Source: Hyphomicrobiaceae bacterium (lineage in GTDB: Bacteria; Pseudomonadota; Alphaproteobacteria; Rhizobiales; Methyloligellaceae). From it: a stretch of DNA of 64,000 nucleotides. Position 1 is the stretch's first letter. The number at the start of each line of letters is the position of its first letter. The stretch is taken from assembly GCA_020637815.1 (NCBI GenBank), contig JACKJS010000002.1:1-64000 (forward strand), written 5' to 3'. Position numbers and translations under genes: made by a program. Positions 15,518 through 23,464 of the stretch are shown here, in pieces. Below the pieces are notes generated by a model. It searched no databases and was not told the origin of the DNA. It saw only the letters and a list, made by a program, of their open reading frames with translations.

Positions 15518-17035
15518 TTACTCTTCGCCTTCCTTCCCGGCGCCGGCAGTGGGATTGTTGTCGCCCCCGGCGAGAGAAACGAGCAGGATATCCTGCAGGC
15601 GCTGCAAGGTCGCGTCGGCGTCGAGCCGCGCGCGCGCGTCGGCGAGCCACGGTCCGGCGATTTCGGCGAGGTGCCCGTCGAAACTCTCGAGCTCGACGAT
15701 GGCTTTCTGGAGATTGCCATTCTCGAGGTCCGCGCCCGCGCGCGCGATCACCGCGTCAGGGGAGTCGCCCTCGGCCTGCTCGCCGATCCGCCGGATCTTG
15801 ACCAGCGCTTGCGCGTTGCCCATCAGCTGGCCCAGAAGAGAGTCCGCATTCCCATCGCTCCCTGCGGACAGCACTTCGTCCCGCAAACGCCCGAACGATG
15901 CCGTCAGCATGGAAACCGTCGGGATTCCCCGGTCTTCATAGTCGATCAAGTCTCCCAAATCGTTCGCGCCAGGGGAAAGCGCGGTGAGCGTGGTGAGCTC
16001 GGTGGCGTACGGGCGCCCCGCATTGACCGCCTCCCGCAAGCTCGCATAGGCGATGGCCACGCTGGCCTTCTTGGTCTGCGCGTTTTCCTCGTCGAGCGCG
16101 TTCACCAGCGGCGGGAGCGTGGACTCGATCCTGCCGAGGCGATCTTCGAGCTCTGCAATATCGGGCATCAACTTCGCTACGCCGTCCGAGTTCAGCTCTG
16201 CCTCGGCGAGAGCCTTGAGCTTCGCGTCGATACTGGCGATTTCGGATTTCAAGGTCTCGATGGCTTTGGTGTTGGAGCCCGAACCGGCAGTGCCGCTCGC
16301 GAGCGCCGCTTGGATTTCCGACTGGACTTTGCTCTCGATCTGCTTGTCGAGCCGCTGCTCGGCTTCCGCGACCTGCCGGCTGATCGCGGCGGCGTCCGCC
16401 ACGTCCCCGCCATCCTTGGCCGCATCGGCCATCGATGCGAGGCTGGTTTCCATCTGTGCCACGCGCGCCGATAGGGCCTCAACGTCCGCCGGGCTCGCGC
16501 TGGGCTCCTGCGCCCCGGACGTCTGCGATTCGAGTGTGGCGAGCCGCGACTTCAACGACTCGAGCTCGCTGGCGCTATCTGGGGTCTTCGGCGCCGACTC
16601 AAGCGCGGTGACGCGGTTCTCGATCGCACCGACACCGGCCGCATCCTTCACGCTTCCGGACGGAAGGTAGCCCAACGAGAGCGCCGCCAAGACCGCGAGC
16701 CCGCCTGCGACGCCAGCCAACGCATGGGTGAAGAGCGTAGCGAGCCCGCCCAACAGCCGGCTGCCAAACGAGCGCCGCTCGGGGGCGGCGGCGGCCGGCC
16801 GCTCGTCATCGGCTTCCGTTGCCTCGTCGTCGGATTCGGTGCCGTCATCGCCGGGGGGAGACGTCTCATCATCCGGTGCACCGGCGCTTGGCAACGCCGC
16901 TTCCGGCGCCTCGGTCTTCGCATCCCCGGCAACGGCGTCCACCGACACTTCTGTCGCCGTGCCTTCTATCGTCGGCGTGGGACGTTTGCCGGACGCGTCG
17001 GACCGTGTCCCTCTCTCGTCAGAGGTTCCACTCAT
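15518..17035 (-). CDS. Mitofilin-related membrane protein (COG4223 type)
   Basis: A 505-residue protein located between hemD and hemY, nine bases from hemY. ATG 17035 (MSGTSDERG) is preferred over an upstream in-frame start. About 85 residues of acidic, low-complexity cytoplasmic leader are followed by one transmembrane helix (about 98-121), a long coiled coil (about 125-330; VTALESAPKTPDSASELESLKSRLATLE in character) and a helical C-terminal domain (LREAVNAGRPYATELTTL, AGADLENGNLQKAIVELESF), the alphaproteobacterial mitofilin/Mic60-like layout. Alphaproteobacterial Mic60 homologues shape intracytoplasmic membranes and sit next to hemY; a membrane-organising role is inferred by that precedent. 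Confidence 0.85.
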   Translation of the reverse strand: MSGTSDERGTRSDASGKRPTPTIEGTATEVSVDAVAGDAKTEAPEAALPSAGAPDDETSPPGDDGTESDDEATEADDERPAAAAPERRSFGSRLLGGLATLFTHALAGVAGGLAVLAALSLGYLPSGSVKDAAGVGAIENRVTALESAPKTPDSASELESLKSRLATLESQTSGAQEPSASPADVEALSARVAQMETSLASMADAAKDGGDVADAAAISRQVAEAEQRLDKQIESKVQSEIQAALASGTAGSGSNTKAIETLKSEIASIDAKLKALAEAELNSDGVAKLMPDIAELEDRLGRIESTLPPLVNALDEENAQTKKASVAIAYASLREAVNAGRPYATELTTLTALSPGANDLGDLIDYEDRGIPTVSMLTASFGRLRDEVLSAGSDGNADSLLGQLMGNAQALVKIRRIGEQAEGDSPDAVIARAGADLENGNLQKAIVELESFDGHLAEIAGPWLADARARLDADATLQRLQDILLVSLAGGDNNPTAGAGKEGEE

Positions 17036-17092
17036 CGCATCATGACCTTTGCATGGCAGACAACATGCCACCGAATCGTATCGAAAGAAGCA

Positions 17093-17809
17093 TCACGCAT
17101 CGGACTCCAGGAGCGCAATGAGATCTTCCTCGCGCGCGTATTGCGACACGCGCGAGGCCAGTCCCAACGGGACGACGGCCTCTGCTATCGCCTTCGACAA
17201 GCAATAGCAAACGAGAGCTTTAGCCTGTGTGACGAGACCGTGCCGTTCGATCGCACGGACGAATGCACGGGCCGTGCGGGGCGACAGCAACAGGACGCCA
17301 TCGATTGTCCCATTCCTGATGCCCTCCACGGTCGACTCGCTCAAGGTCTCGACCAGATGAGACCGGTAAAGGATCGTGCGCCGCAATTCGAAGCCGCTGT
17401 CTTCGAGAGCGGCTTTCAGGTCGAACGCCACCTTCTCTGCGCCGAGGTGGACAAGGGGCCCGTTGTCCGGATGAACCTCACGGCAAATGATCGGCGGCAG
17501 ACCGGCGCCCGTGCCCGGTCCGATCGTCACCTCGCCGAAACCGAGTTGCCGCGCGGCCCAGGCGGTCGCCTCGCCGACAGCGAAAAGCGGCAGTTGGACG
17601 GCCCGCTCCCGTTCTGGATGGATGCCGAGCGCGCGCAACGCATTGCGGCTGGTGATCACGAGGGCTTGCGCGCCGTCGAGATTGAGCGGCACGCAATTCA
17701 GAAACTCGATCTCAAGCAACGGCGCTCGCACCGGTTCGTGCCCCAGAGCCGACAGAGTCTCGGCTTCGCGGGTCGCATCCGGCTCGGGCCTCGTTACCAG
17801 CAAACGCAT
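17093..17809 (-). CDS. hemD: Uroporphyrinogen-III synthase
   Basis: A 238-residue HemD: it closes hydroxymethylbilane with inversion of ring D to give uroporphyrinogen III. It begins RLLVTRPEPDATREAETLSALGHEPVRAPLLEI (cited as LLVTRPEPDA and HEPVRAPLLEI), the standard N-terminal strand-loop-helix, has LVITSRNALRAL at about residue 50, FAVGEATAWAA at about 77, and DGVLLLSPRTARAFV at about 164, all family hallmarks. HemD diverges strongly in sequence, so the call leans on these boxes plus its place nine bases after hemC. It is cytoplasmic and part of the hemC-hemD-mitofilin-hemY operon. Confidence 0.92.
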   Translation of the reverse strand: MRLLVTRPEPDATREAETLSALGHEPVRAPLLEIEFLNCVPLNLDGAQALVITSRNALRALGIHPERERAVQLPLFAVGEATAWAARQLGFGEVTIGPGTGAGLPPIICREVHPDNGPLVHLGAEKVAFDLKAALEDSGFELRRTILYRSHLVETLSESTVEGIRNGTIDGVLLLSPRTARAFVRAIERHGLVTQAKALVCYCLSKAIAEAVVPLGLASRVSQYAREEDLIALLESDA

Positions 17810-17818
17810 ATCGTCACT

Positions 17819-18745
17819 TCACATCAGGTTTTCGAGGAAACTAGGGCCGGCACGGCCGCGTATTGCCTCGCCGGCCTGCCGTCCGATGGCTTCCGCTTCG
17901 TCCATGGGACCCGTCATCTCGACATCGTGCCATTCTGCGCCGCCAGGGGATAGGATCAACCCGCGAAACCGGATTGTCCCGGCCCCGACCTCGGCGAGAC
18001 CTGCAATGGGTGTCCGGCAAGACCCGTCGAGTTCGGCGAGGAAGGCTCGCTCGCACGTCACAGCCACTGACGTCGCCGCATCGTTCAACGGTTCGAGGAG
18101 AGCCAGAGTCTCCGCGTCGTCTTCGCGCGCGACCACGCCGATTGCCCCTTGCGCCACCGCCGGCAGCATCTCCTCAACGGACAGAACCGACGTGGCGGCA
18201 TCGGCGAGACCGAGCCGGTCGAGGCCTGCTTTGGCCAGAAGTGTCGCATCCGCCACGCCGCCGGCCAGTTTCCGCAACCGCGTCTGCACGTTGCCGCGGA
18301 AGTCGACCACTTTGAGGTCCGGCCGCAAACGCCTCACCTGCGCCCCCCGGCGTAAGGACGAGGTTCCCACCACGGCGCCTTCAGGCAGCGCGGCCAATGA
18401 CGGCGCAACGGGACTGAGAAACGCATCGCGGACATCGGCGCGGGGCAGCACGGCGGCAAGACACAGCCCCTCCGGAAGCTGAGTCGGCAGATCCTTCATG
18501 GAATGTACCGCCAAGGCGATGTCGCCGCGTAGAAGCGCTTCGTCGATCTCCTTCGTGAACAGCCCCTTGCCGCCGAATTCGGCCAGCGGTTTATCCTGGA
18601 TACGATCTCCGCTCGTGGAGATCACTTTTAGCATCGCCGCGCCACGATCCGGGCCATGATGCGCGGAAAGCCGGTCGCGCACGTGTTCGGCTTGCCAGAG
18701 CGCAAGCGGACTGCCTCGGGTGCCGATGGGAAGTGAGGCGGGCAA
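17819..18745 (-). CDS. hemC: Hydroxymethylbilane synthase (porphobilinogen deaminase)
   Basis: A 308-residue HemC that polymerises four porphobilinogens. Motifs: IGTRGSPLALWQA at the N-terminus; STSGDRIQDKPLAEFGGKGLFTKEI (cited as GDRIQDKPL and GGKGLFTKEIDEALL); AVHSMKDLP with the catalytic Asp; TSSLRRGAQ and RGNVQTRLRKL for substrate binding; and LDGSCRTPIAG with the Cys that anchors the dipyrromethane cofactor. Length is normal. It is the first gene of the minus-strand haem operon and lies divergent from the DUF808 gene, with a 241-base gap between their starts. Confidence 0.97.
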   Translation of the reverse strand: MPASLPIGTRGSPLALWQAEHVRDRLSAHHGPDRGAAMLKVISTSGDRIQDKPLAEFGGKGLFTKEIDEALLRGDIALAVHSMKDLPTQLPEGLCLAAVLPRADVRDAFLSPVAPSLAALPEGAVVGTSSLRRGAQVRRLRPDLKVVDFRGNVQTRLRKLAGGVADATLLAKAGLDRLGLADAATSVLSVEEMLPAVAQGAIGVVAREDDAETLALLEPLNDAATSVAVTCERAFLAELDGSCRTPIAGLAEVGAGTIRFRGLILSPGGAEWHDVEMTGPMDEAEAIGRQAGEAIRGRAGPSFLENLM

Positions 18746-18986
18746 CGGGAGGAAAATCCTTGAATTAACAGGCGGCTACGCCACCGATTCAGGTTGGAGC
18801 CCTTGTATTAATGGACCGTTTTGCCGGACCCTTCAATGTCCCGGAGGGAATAAGGCGGCTTGCGGGTCACGAATAGCCTGCCCCTGCCGACTGGCGTGGC
18901 CAGCACTTGTCGCGTCCCAGGCATCGTGCGTACTAGACTGTCGCCGGCGTTCTCGGCGGGTGACCAAACGGGGCAGAGCACAGGAT

Positions 18987-19934
18987 ATGAGCGGCCTTCT
19001 CGCATTGCTCGACGATGTGGCCGCCATCGCCAAGCTGGCGGCGGCGCAGGTCGACGATATTGCCGCACATGCGGCCAAGGCGACCGGTAAGTCGGCGGGT
19101 GTCGTCGTGGACGACGCGGCGGTGACGCCGAAATACGTTACCGGGATCCCGGCAGCACGGGAGCTGCCGATGGTCGCCAAGATCGCGGCAGGCTCTGTCG
19201 TCTCGAAGCTTGTCATTCTCTTACCGGCGCTGCTTCTGCTTCAGGCTTTCGCGCCATGGGTCATCGCGCCGCTCCTCATTCTCGGTGGTGCCTATCTGTG
19301 TTTCGAAGGCGCCGAGAAAATCTGGCATGCGCTGTTCGGCCATTCCGAAGAGGGCCACGAGCGGGCCCAGACCCTCAATGCGGCACGACTCGAGGAACAG
19401 CGCGTCAAGGGCGCAATCAAGACCGACTTCATTCTGTCGGCCGAAATCATGACGATCGCCCTGTCGACCATCGAGACCGATAGTCTCTTGACCCGCGCCG
19501 CCGCACTCGCGGCCGTGGCCATTCTATTTACGGTGATCGTCTACGGCGCCGTGGCGCTTCTCGTGAAAGTCGACGATATCGGGTTGCATTTGAGCCAGAA
19601 CGGGCCGCTAGGCGTGATCCGCGCGTTCGGGCGCGGGCTGGTCGTTGCCATGCCCACCGTGCTGAAAGTCATCTCGGCCGTCGGAACGGTAGCGATGCTC
19701 TGGGTCGGCGGCAGCATCGTGGTCCACAGCCTTCATACGCTCCACGTCTCCTTGCCGCACGACGTGATCGGGGCAGCCGTGGCGTGGATCGCGGGCGATG
19801 GCGCCTCGGGCGCGATCCCGTGGCTCATCACGGCCTTCCTCGACGCCGTTCTCGGCTTCGTGCTGGGGTCGGTGCTGATCCCGGTCGTAAGCCTGCTTCT
19901 GAAGCCGATCAGTGTGCTATTCCCCGAGAAATGA
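18987..19934 (+). CDS. DUF808 family multi-pass membrane protein
   Basis: A 315-residue protein of the DUF808/YedI family. The start at ATG 18987 gives MSGLLALLDDVAAIAKLAAAQVDDIA, the usual family beginning (cited as MSGLLALLDDVAAIAK), followed by AGVVVDDAAVTPKYVTG and ELPMVAKIAAGS. Five or more hydrophobic helices follow (about 70-110, 155-190, 210-245 and 270-305), with the conserved YLCFEGAEKIWH after the first pair. Function of the family is unknown; it is an inner-membrane protein. Its stop overlaps the tsaD start (ATGA at 19931-19934), so the two are probably co-translated. Confidence 0.9.
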   Translation: MSGLLALLDDVAAIAKLAAAQVDDIAAHAAKATGKSAGVVVDDAAVTPKYVTGIPAARELPMVAKIAAGSVVSKLVILLPALLLLQAFAPWVIAPLLILGGAYLCFEGAEKIWHALFGHSEEGHERAQTLNAARLEEQRVKGAIKTDFILSAEIMTIALSTIETDSLLTRAAALAAVAILFTVIVYGAVALLVKVDDIGLHLSQNGPLGVIRAFGRGLVVAMPTVLKVISAVGTVAMLWVGGSIVVHSLHTLHVSLPHDVIGAAVAWIAGDGASGAIPWLITAFLDAVLGFVLGSVLIPVVSLLLKPISVLFPEK

Positions 19935-21013
19935 ATCGTGAACCGCTGACGCTTCTAGGAATCGAAACGAGCTGCGACGAAACCGCGGCCGCGATCGTGC
20001 GGCTGCACCCGGACGGGCACGGCGAGATCCTGTCCAACGTGGTCCGCGCGCAGCTCGATCTTCACGCGGCCTATGGCGGCGTCGTGCCGGAGATCGCCGC
20101 CCGCGCCCATGTGGACCTGCTCGACCCGGCGATCAAACAGGCGATGGCCGAGGCAGACCTGGGCTTTCATGCCATGGACGGCATCGCGGCAGCGGCGGGA
20201 CCCGGCCTGATCGGGGGGCTGATCGTCGGCCTGACGACCGCGAAGGCGATCGCACTCGCTTGCGGAAAGCCGTTCGTCGCGGTCAATCACCTGGAAGCGC
20301 ATGCGCTGAGTCCAGGTCTGACGGACGGCTTGCCACCGCCTTACCTGCTGCTGCTGGTGTCCGGAGGACACACGCAACTCCTCATCGTCAAGGATTGCGG
20401 CGACTATCAACGCCTCGGCACGACGCTCGACGATGCGCTGGGCGAAGCCTTCGACAAGGCCGCCAAGCTGCTCGGCCTCGGCTATCCGGGAGGCCCTGAA
20501 GTCGAGCGCCGCGCCGCGCACGGGCGGCCGAACATCTCGTTGCCCCGCCCCATGCTGGGCCGGCCCGAGCCCCATTTCTCGTTGGCCGGGCTCAAGACGG
20601 CGCTGCGGCAGGCGGCCATGGCCAGGGCACCACTCCGCGAGCAAGACGTGGCCGACCTCTGCGCCAGTTTCCAAGAGGCTGTGGCCGACGTGGTGCGAGA
20701 TCGCGTCTTGCGCGCGATGTCGCTATTCGAGGACTGGATTCCCGAAGGTATGGAACCGGCGCTCGTCGCGGCGGGCGGTGTCGCCGCGAATGGGCGGCTT
20801 CGCAAGGCCCTCGACGAGATTGCGGCGGATCGTGGCTACCGCCTTGTCGTGCCGCCGCCGGCGCTTTGCACCGACAATGCCGCCATGATCGCCTGGGCAG
20901 GGGTGCAGCGCCTGGCCCGCGGCCTCACCGACGGCATGGCCGCGCCGGCACGCGCCCGCTGGCCACTCGATCCGGACGCCCCGCCGGCGCTCGGAGCCGG
21001 AGTAAAGGCCTAA
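19931..21013 (+). CDS. tsaD: tRNA threonylcarbamoyladenosine transferase subunit TsaD
   Basis: A 360-residue Kae1/TsaD protein that, with TsaB and TsaE, installs t6A37 on ANN-decoding tRNAs. It starts GIETSCDETAAAIV, the classic ASKHA nucleotide-binding strand. The metal-binding HxxxH is VNHLEAHALS at about residue 113; AAGPGLIGGLIVG, LLLVSGGHTQL, RLGTTLDDALGEAFDKAAKLLGLGYPGGP (cited as GTTLDDALGEAFDK) and LVAAGGVAANGRLR are all standard. The C-terminus is slightly extended relative to E. coli. ATG 19931 overlaps the DUF808 stop by four bases, which decides the start. It is followed by gpsA. Confidence 0.97.
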   Translation: MNREPLTLLGIETSCDETAAAIVRLHPDGHGEILSNVVRAQLDLHAAYGGVVPEIAARAHVDLLDPAIKQAMAEADLGFHAMDGIAAAAGPGLIGGLIVGLTTAKAIALACGKPFVAVNHLEAHALSPGLTDGLPPPYLLLLVSGGHTQLLIVKDCGDYQRLGTTLDDALGEAFDKAAKLLGLGYPGGPEVERRAAHGRPNISLPRPMLGRPEPHFSLAGLKTALRQAAMARAPLREQDVADLCASFQEAVADVVRDRVLRAMSLFEDWIPEGMEPALVAAGGVAANGRLRKALDEIAADRGYRLVVPPPALCTDNAAMIAWAGVQRLARGLTDGMAAPARARWPLDPDAPPALGAGVKA

Positions 21014-21084
21014 GGTTTGACGCAGAAGGCGAATTCGTCCCCCGTATGGGTGATTTTGCGCTAAAAGAAGTCGCGGTGGTGGGC

Positions 21085-22083
21085 ATGCAACTTCAAACTC
21101 TCGGGATAGTCGGCGGCGGTGCGTGGGGAACGGCGCTGGCCGCCGTTGCACGGCGCGCGGGCCGCGGCGTACTGCTCTGGGCCCGTGAGCCGGAGACGGT
21201 CGCGGCAATCAACGAGACCCACTGCAACGCGGTGTATCTGCCCGATGTGCCGCTCGATCCGGCTATCGAAGCGACGTCGGAGTTCGGCGAGGTCGCCACC
21301 TGCGATGCCTTGCTGATCGTGACGCCGGCGCAACATCTGCGCGACATCGCAGGCTCTCTGCAACCCTATCTGCACGACGGTCAGCCTTTGGTGCTCTGCT
21401 CCAAGGGAATCGAGCGGAAAACGGGACGGCTTATGTCCCAGGTCGCCGCCGAGGTGCTAGCGGACGCGACCATCGCCGTTCTGTCAGGGCCGAGCTTTGC
21501 CGCCGAGGTCGCGCGCGGATTGCCGACGGCCGTGACCCTCGCCACGGCCGAAGAGACTCTCGGACGTCAGCTGTCCCACGCGCTGAGCTCGCCGCTCTTC
21601 CGCTGCTATTGGAGCAATGACGTCGTCGGCGCCGAGATCGGCGGCGCGGTCAAGAACGTCTACGCCATCGCCGCTGGGATCGTGGTCGGCAAGGAACTCG
21701 GCAAGAGTGCGCAAGCCGGCCTCATCACCCGTAGCTTCGCCGAGATGGCGCGCTTCGGCATTGCATTCGGCGCCGCGCTCGAAACCCTGGTCGGATTGTC
21801 GGGGCTCGGCGACCTTGTACTCACCTGCGGGAGCGAGCAGTCGCGCAACATGTCTTTGGGTGTCGCGCTTGGCCGCGGCGCCAGCACCGCCGAGGTTCTG
21901 TCCGAACGCCTGTCCGTCACCGAAGGCGTGGCGACCGCCAACGCCATGGTCGAAATCGCACGAGCCCGCGGAATCGAGCTTCCCATTGCCGAGGCGGTCC
22001 ATGCGGTGGTGACTGGCGAAACCACGGTCGACGGAGCCATCGGCGCACTTCTTTCGCGGCCCTTGCGATCCGAAGCCGGATAA
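21085..22083 (+). CDS. gpsA: Glycerol-3-phosphate dehydrogenase [NAD(P)+]
   Basis: A 332-residue GpsA, which reduces dihydroxyacetone phosphate to sn-glycerol 3-phosphate for phospholipid synthesis. The Rossmann motif GIVGGGAWGTALA is at the N-terminus; CSKGIERKTG, VLSGPSFAAEVARGLPTAVTLA (cited as SGPSFAAEVARGLP), the catalytic Lys box GGAVKNVYAIAAGIVVG, LSGLGDLVLTCGSEQSRNMSLG (cited as GLGDLVLTC) and VTEGVATA are all present. ATG 21085 is used; an in-frame ATG at 21046 would add 13 residues without a ribosome site. It follows tsaD by 71 bases in the same direction. Confidence 0.96.
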   Translation: MQLQTLGIVGGGAWGTALAAVARRAGRGVLLWAREPETVAAINETHCNAVYLPDVPLDPAIEATSEFGEVATCDALLIVTPAQHLRDIAGSLQPYLHDGQPLVLCSKGIERKTGRLMSQVAAEVLADATIAVLSGPSFAAEVARGLPTAVTLATAEETLGRQLSHALSSPLFRCYWSNDVVGAEIGGAVKNVYAIAAGIVVGKELGKSAQAGLITRSFAEMARFGIAFGAALETLVGLSGLGDLVLTCGSEQSRNMSLGVALGRGASTAEVLSERLSVTEGVATANAMVEIARARGIELPIAEAVHAVVTGETTVDGAIGALLSRPLRSEAG

Positions 22084-22137
22084 CCGGCTGCCGGCGCGGG
22101 CACAGGGCCTCCAGCCATAGAGAAAAGGATACTGCCG

Positions 22138-22434
22138 ATGCTTTTTGCCTTCATCTGCACCGACAAGCCCGACGGACTCCCAGTCCGGATGGCCCATCGC
22201 CCGGAACATCTCGCCTATCTCAAAGGTCTCGGTCGGGCGCTGAAATTTGCCGGCCCCTTCACGGCGGAAGACGGGGAGACCATGAACGGCAGCTTGGTCG
22301 TCATCGAGGCGGACTCTCTCGCGACAGCACGGGAGATCGCGTCCGCCGATCCGTTCGCCAAGGCCGGCCTGTTCGCATTCGTGGAGATTCGCCCGTGGCT
22401 CTGGTCGCTCGGCAAGCCCGAAGAGAAGGCGTAG
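22138..22434 (+). CDS. YciI family protein
   Basis: A 98-residue YCII-domain protein, a small ferredoxin-like fold. It has FICTDKPDGLPVRMAHRPEHLAYLKGLG (cited as MAHRPEHLAYL) with the conserved His, the Gly/Pro turn FAGPFT, then SADPFAKAGLFAFVEIRPW (cited as DPFAKAGLF), in which the Asp of the Asp-His pair is found. AAAAGGA-like purine sequence precedes the ATG. In many alphaproteobacteria YciI sits between gpsA and an EVE-domain gene, as here. Biochemical role unclear; a dehydrochlorinase-like or metabolite-repair activity has been suggested for the family. Confidence 0.92.
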   Translation: MLFAFICTDKPDGLPVRMAHRPEHLAYLKGLGRALKFAGPFTAEDGETMNGSLVVIEADSLATAREIASADPFAKAGLFAFVEIRPWLWSLGKPEEKA

Positions 22435-22440
22435 AGCTCC

Positions 22441-22872
22441 ATGGCATACTGGCTGATGAAATCCGAGCCCGGCGCCTGGTCTTGGGAGGACCAGAAGAAG
22501 GAAGGCGCGAAAGGCGCCGAATGGGATGGGGTCCGCAACTATCAGGCCCGCAACAATATGCGGGCGATGAAGAAGGGCGACCTAGCCTTCTTCTACCACT
22601 CGATCGGCGAGAAGGCCTGTGTCGGAATCGTCGAGGTCGTGGCGGAAGCCCATCCCGACTCCACGGACACGACCGGAAAATGGGAGTGCGTGGATGTGGC
22701 GGCCGTGGCCGACCTGCCAAGGCCGGTCACGCTCGACGAGATCAAGGCGACCCCGAAGCTTGCGGAGATGGTCGTCGTCAACAATTCCCGGCTTTCGGTG
22801 CAGCCTGTTACCGCGGCGGAGTGGAAAGCGGTGTGCGCACTCGGCGGTCTGAAAAGTCCGCCCCTGGCCTAG
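22441..22872 (+). CDS. EVE domain-containing protein
   Basis: A 143-residue stand-alone EVE protein (PUA-like fold), starting six bases after YciI. Characteristic pieces are AYWLMKSEPGAWSWEDQ, WDGVRNYQARNNMRAMKKGDLAFFYHS (cited as GVRNYQARNNMR and GDLAFFYHS), CVGIVEVVAEAHPD and LSVQPVTAAEWKAVCALGG (cited as LSVQPVTAAEW). EVE domains bind modified bases in DNA or RNA; stand-alone proteobacterial members are thought to read modified nucleotides, probably in RNA-related pathways. Co-location with tsaD, a tRNA-modification gene, fits but does not prove this. Confidence 0.94.
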   Translation: MAYWLMKSEPGAWSWEDQKKEGAKGAEWDGVRNYQARNNMRAMKKGDLAFFYHSIGEKACVGIVEVVAEAHPDSTDTTGKWECVDVAAVADLPRPVTLDEIKATPKLAEMVVVNNSRLSVQPVTAAEWKAVCALGGLKSPPLA

Positions 22873-22944
22873 TGCCCCGACGGCCGATCGTGGGCTAAGG
22901 TCGCGCGGGCGGCTCTGACAGCCGGCAATCGGAGGGAGGACGGC

Positions 22945-23361
22945 ATGACGTTTGCAGGCATGAACTATCTTGCTGTGGTCGTGGCGGCACTCGCGGGTTT
23001 TGGCGTTGGCGCGGTTTGGTACACGGCCTTCGGCAAGGCTTGGCTCGGCGCGCTCGGCAAGACCGAAGACGACATCAAGTGCGGCGGCGGCATCGCGCGC
23101 ACCCTTCCCTTCGTCATCGCACTCGTTGCCGACTTGGTCATGGCGATCATGTTGGCCGGTCTCATGGGTCATCTAGCAGGGCTTTCCGTAAAGAACGGAT
23201 TGATCAGCGCGCTCTTTGTGTGGGTTGGATTCGTCATCACCACCATGGGCGTCAATCACGCCTTCAGCGGCGCCAAGCCGAGTTTGACCGTTATTGACGG
23301 CGGCCATTGGCTCGCCGTTCTACTCGTCATGGGTGCGATCATCGGCGCATTCGGCCTCTAG
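22945..23361 (+). CDS. DUF1761 membrane protein
   Basis: A 138-residue inner-membrane protein with GGAGGGAGGA before ATG 22945. Four hydrophobic helices (about residues 8-27, 50-72, 82-103, 118-137) and the family's early WYTAFGKAW box (short helix end after GFGVGAVWYTAFG), plus GVNHAFSGAKPSLTVIDGGHWL (cited as NHAFSGAKP) identify DUF1761. Function unknown. Confidence 0.88.
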   Translation: MTFAGMNYLAVVVAALAGFGVGAVWYTAFGKAWLGALGKTEDDIKCGGGIARTLPFVIALVADLVMAIMLAGLMGHLAGLSVKNGLISALFVWVGFVITTMGVNHAFSGAKPSLTVIDGGHWLAVLLVMGAIIGAFGL

Positions 23362-23464
23362 ACGAAAGGATGACGCAACGGTGCTTCTCCGCCGCACCGC
23401 ATCGCGCCATAATGTGCCTAGAAAATGCCACCAAGGCTTCTGCGTATAGGGAGGAACCGGGCCA

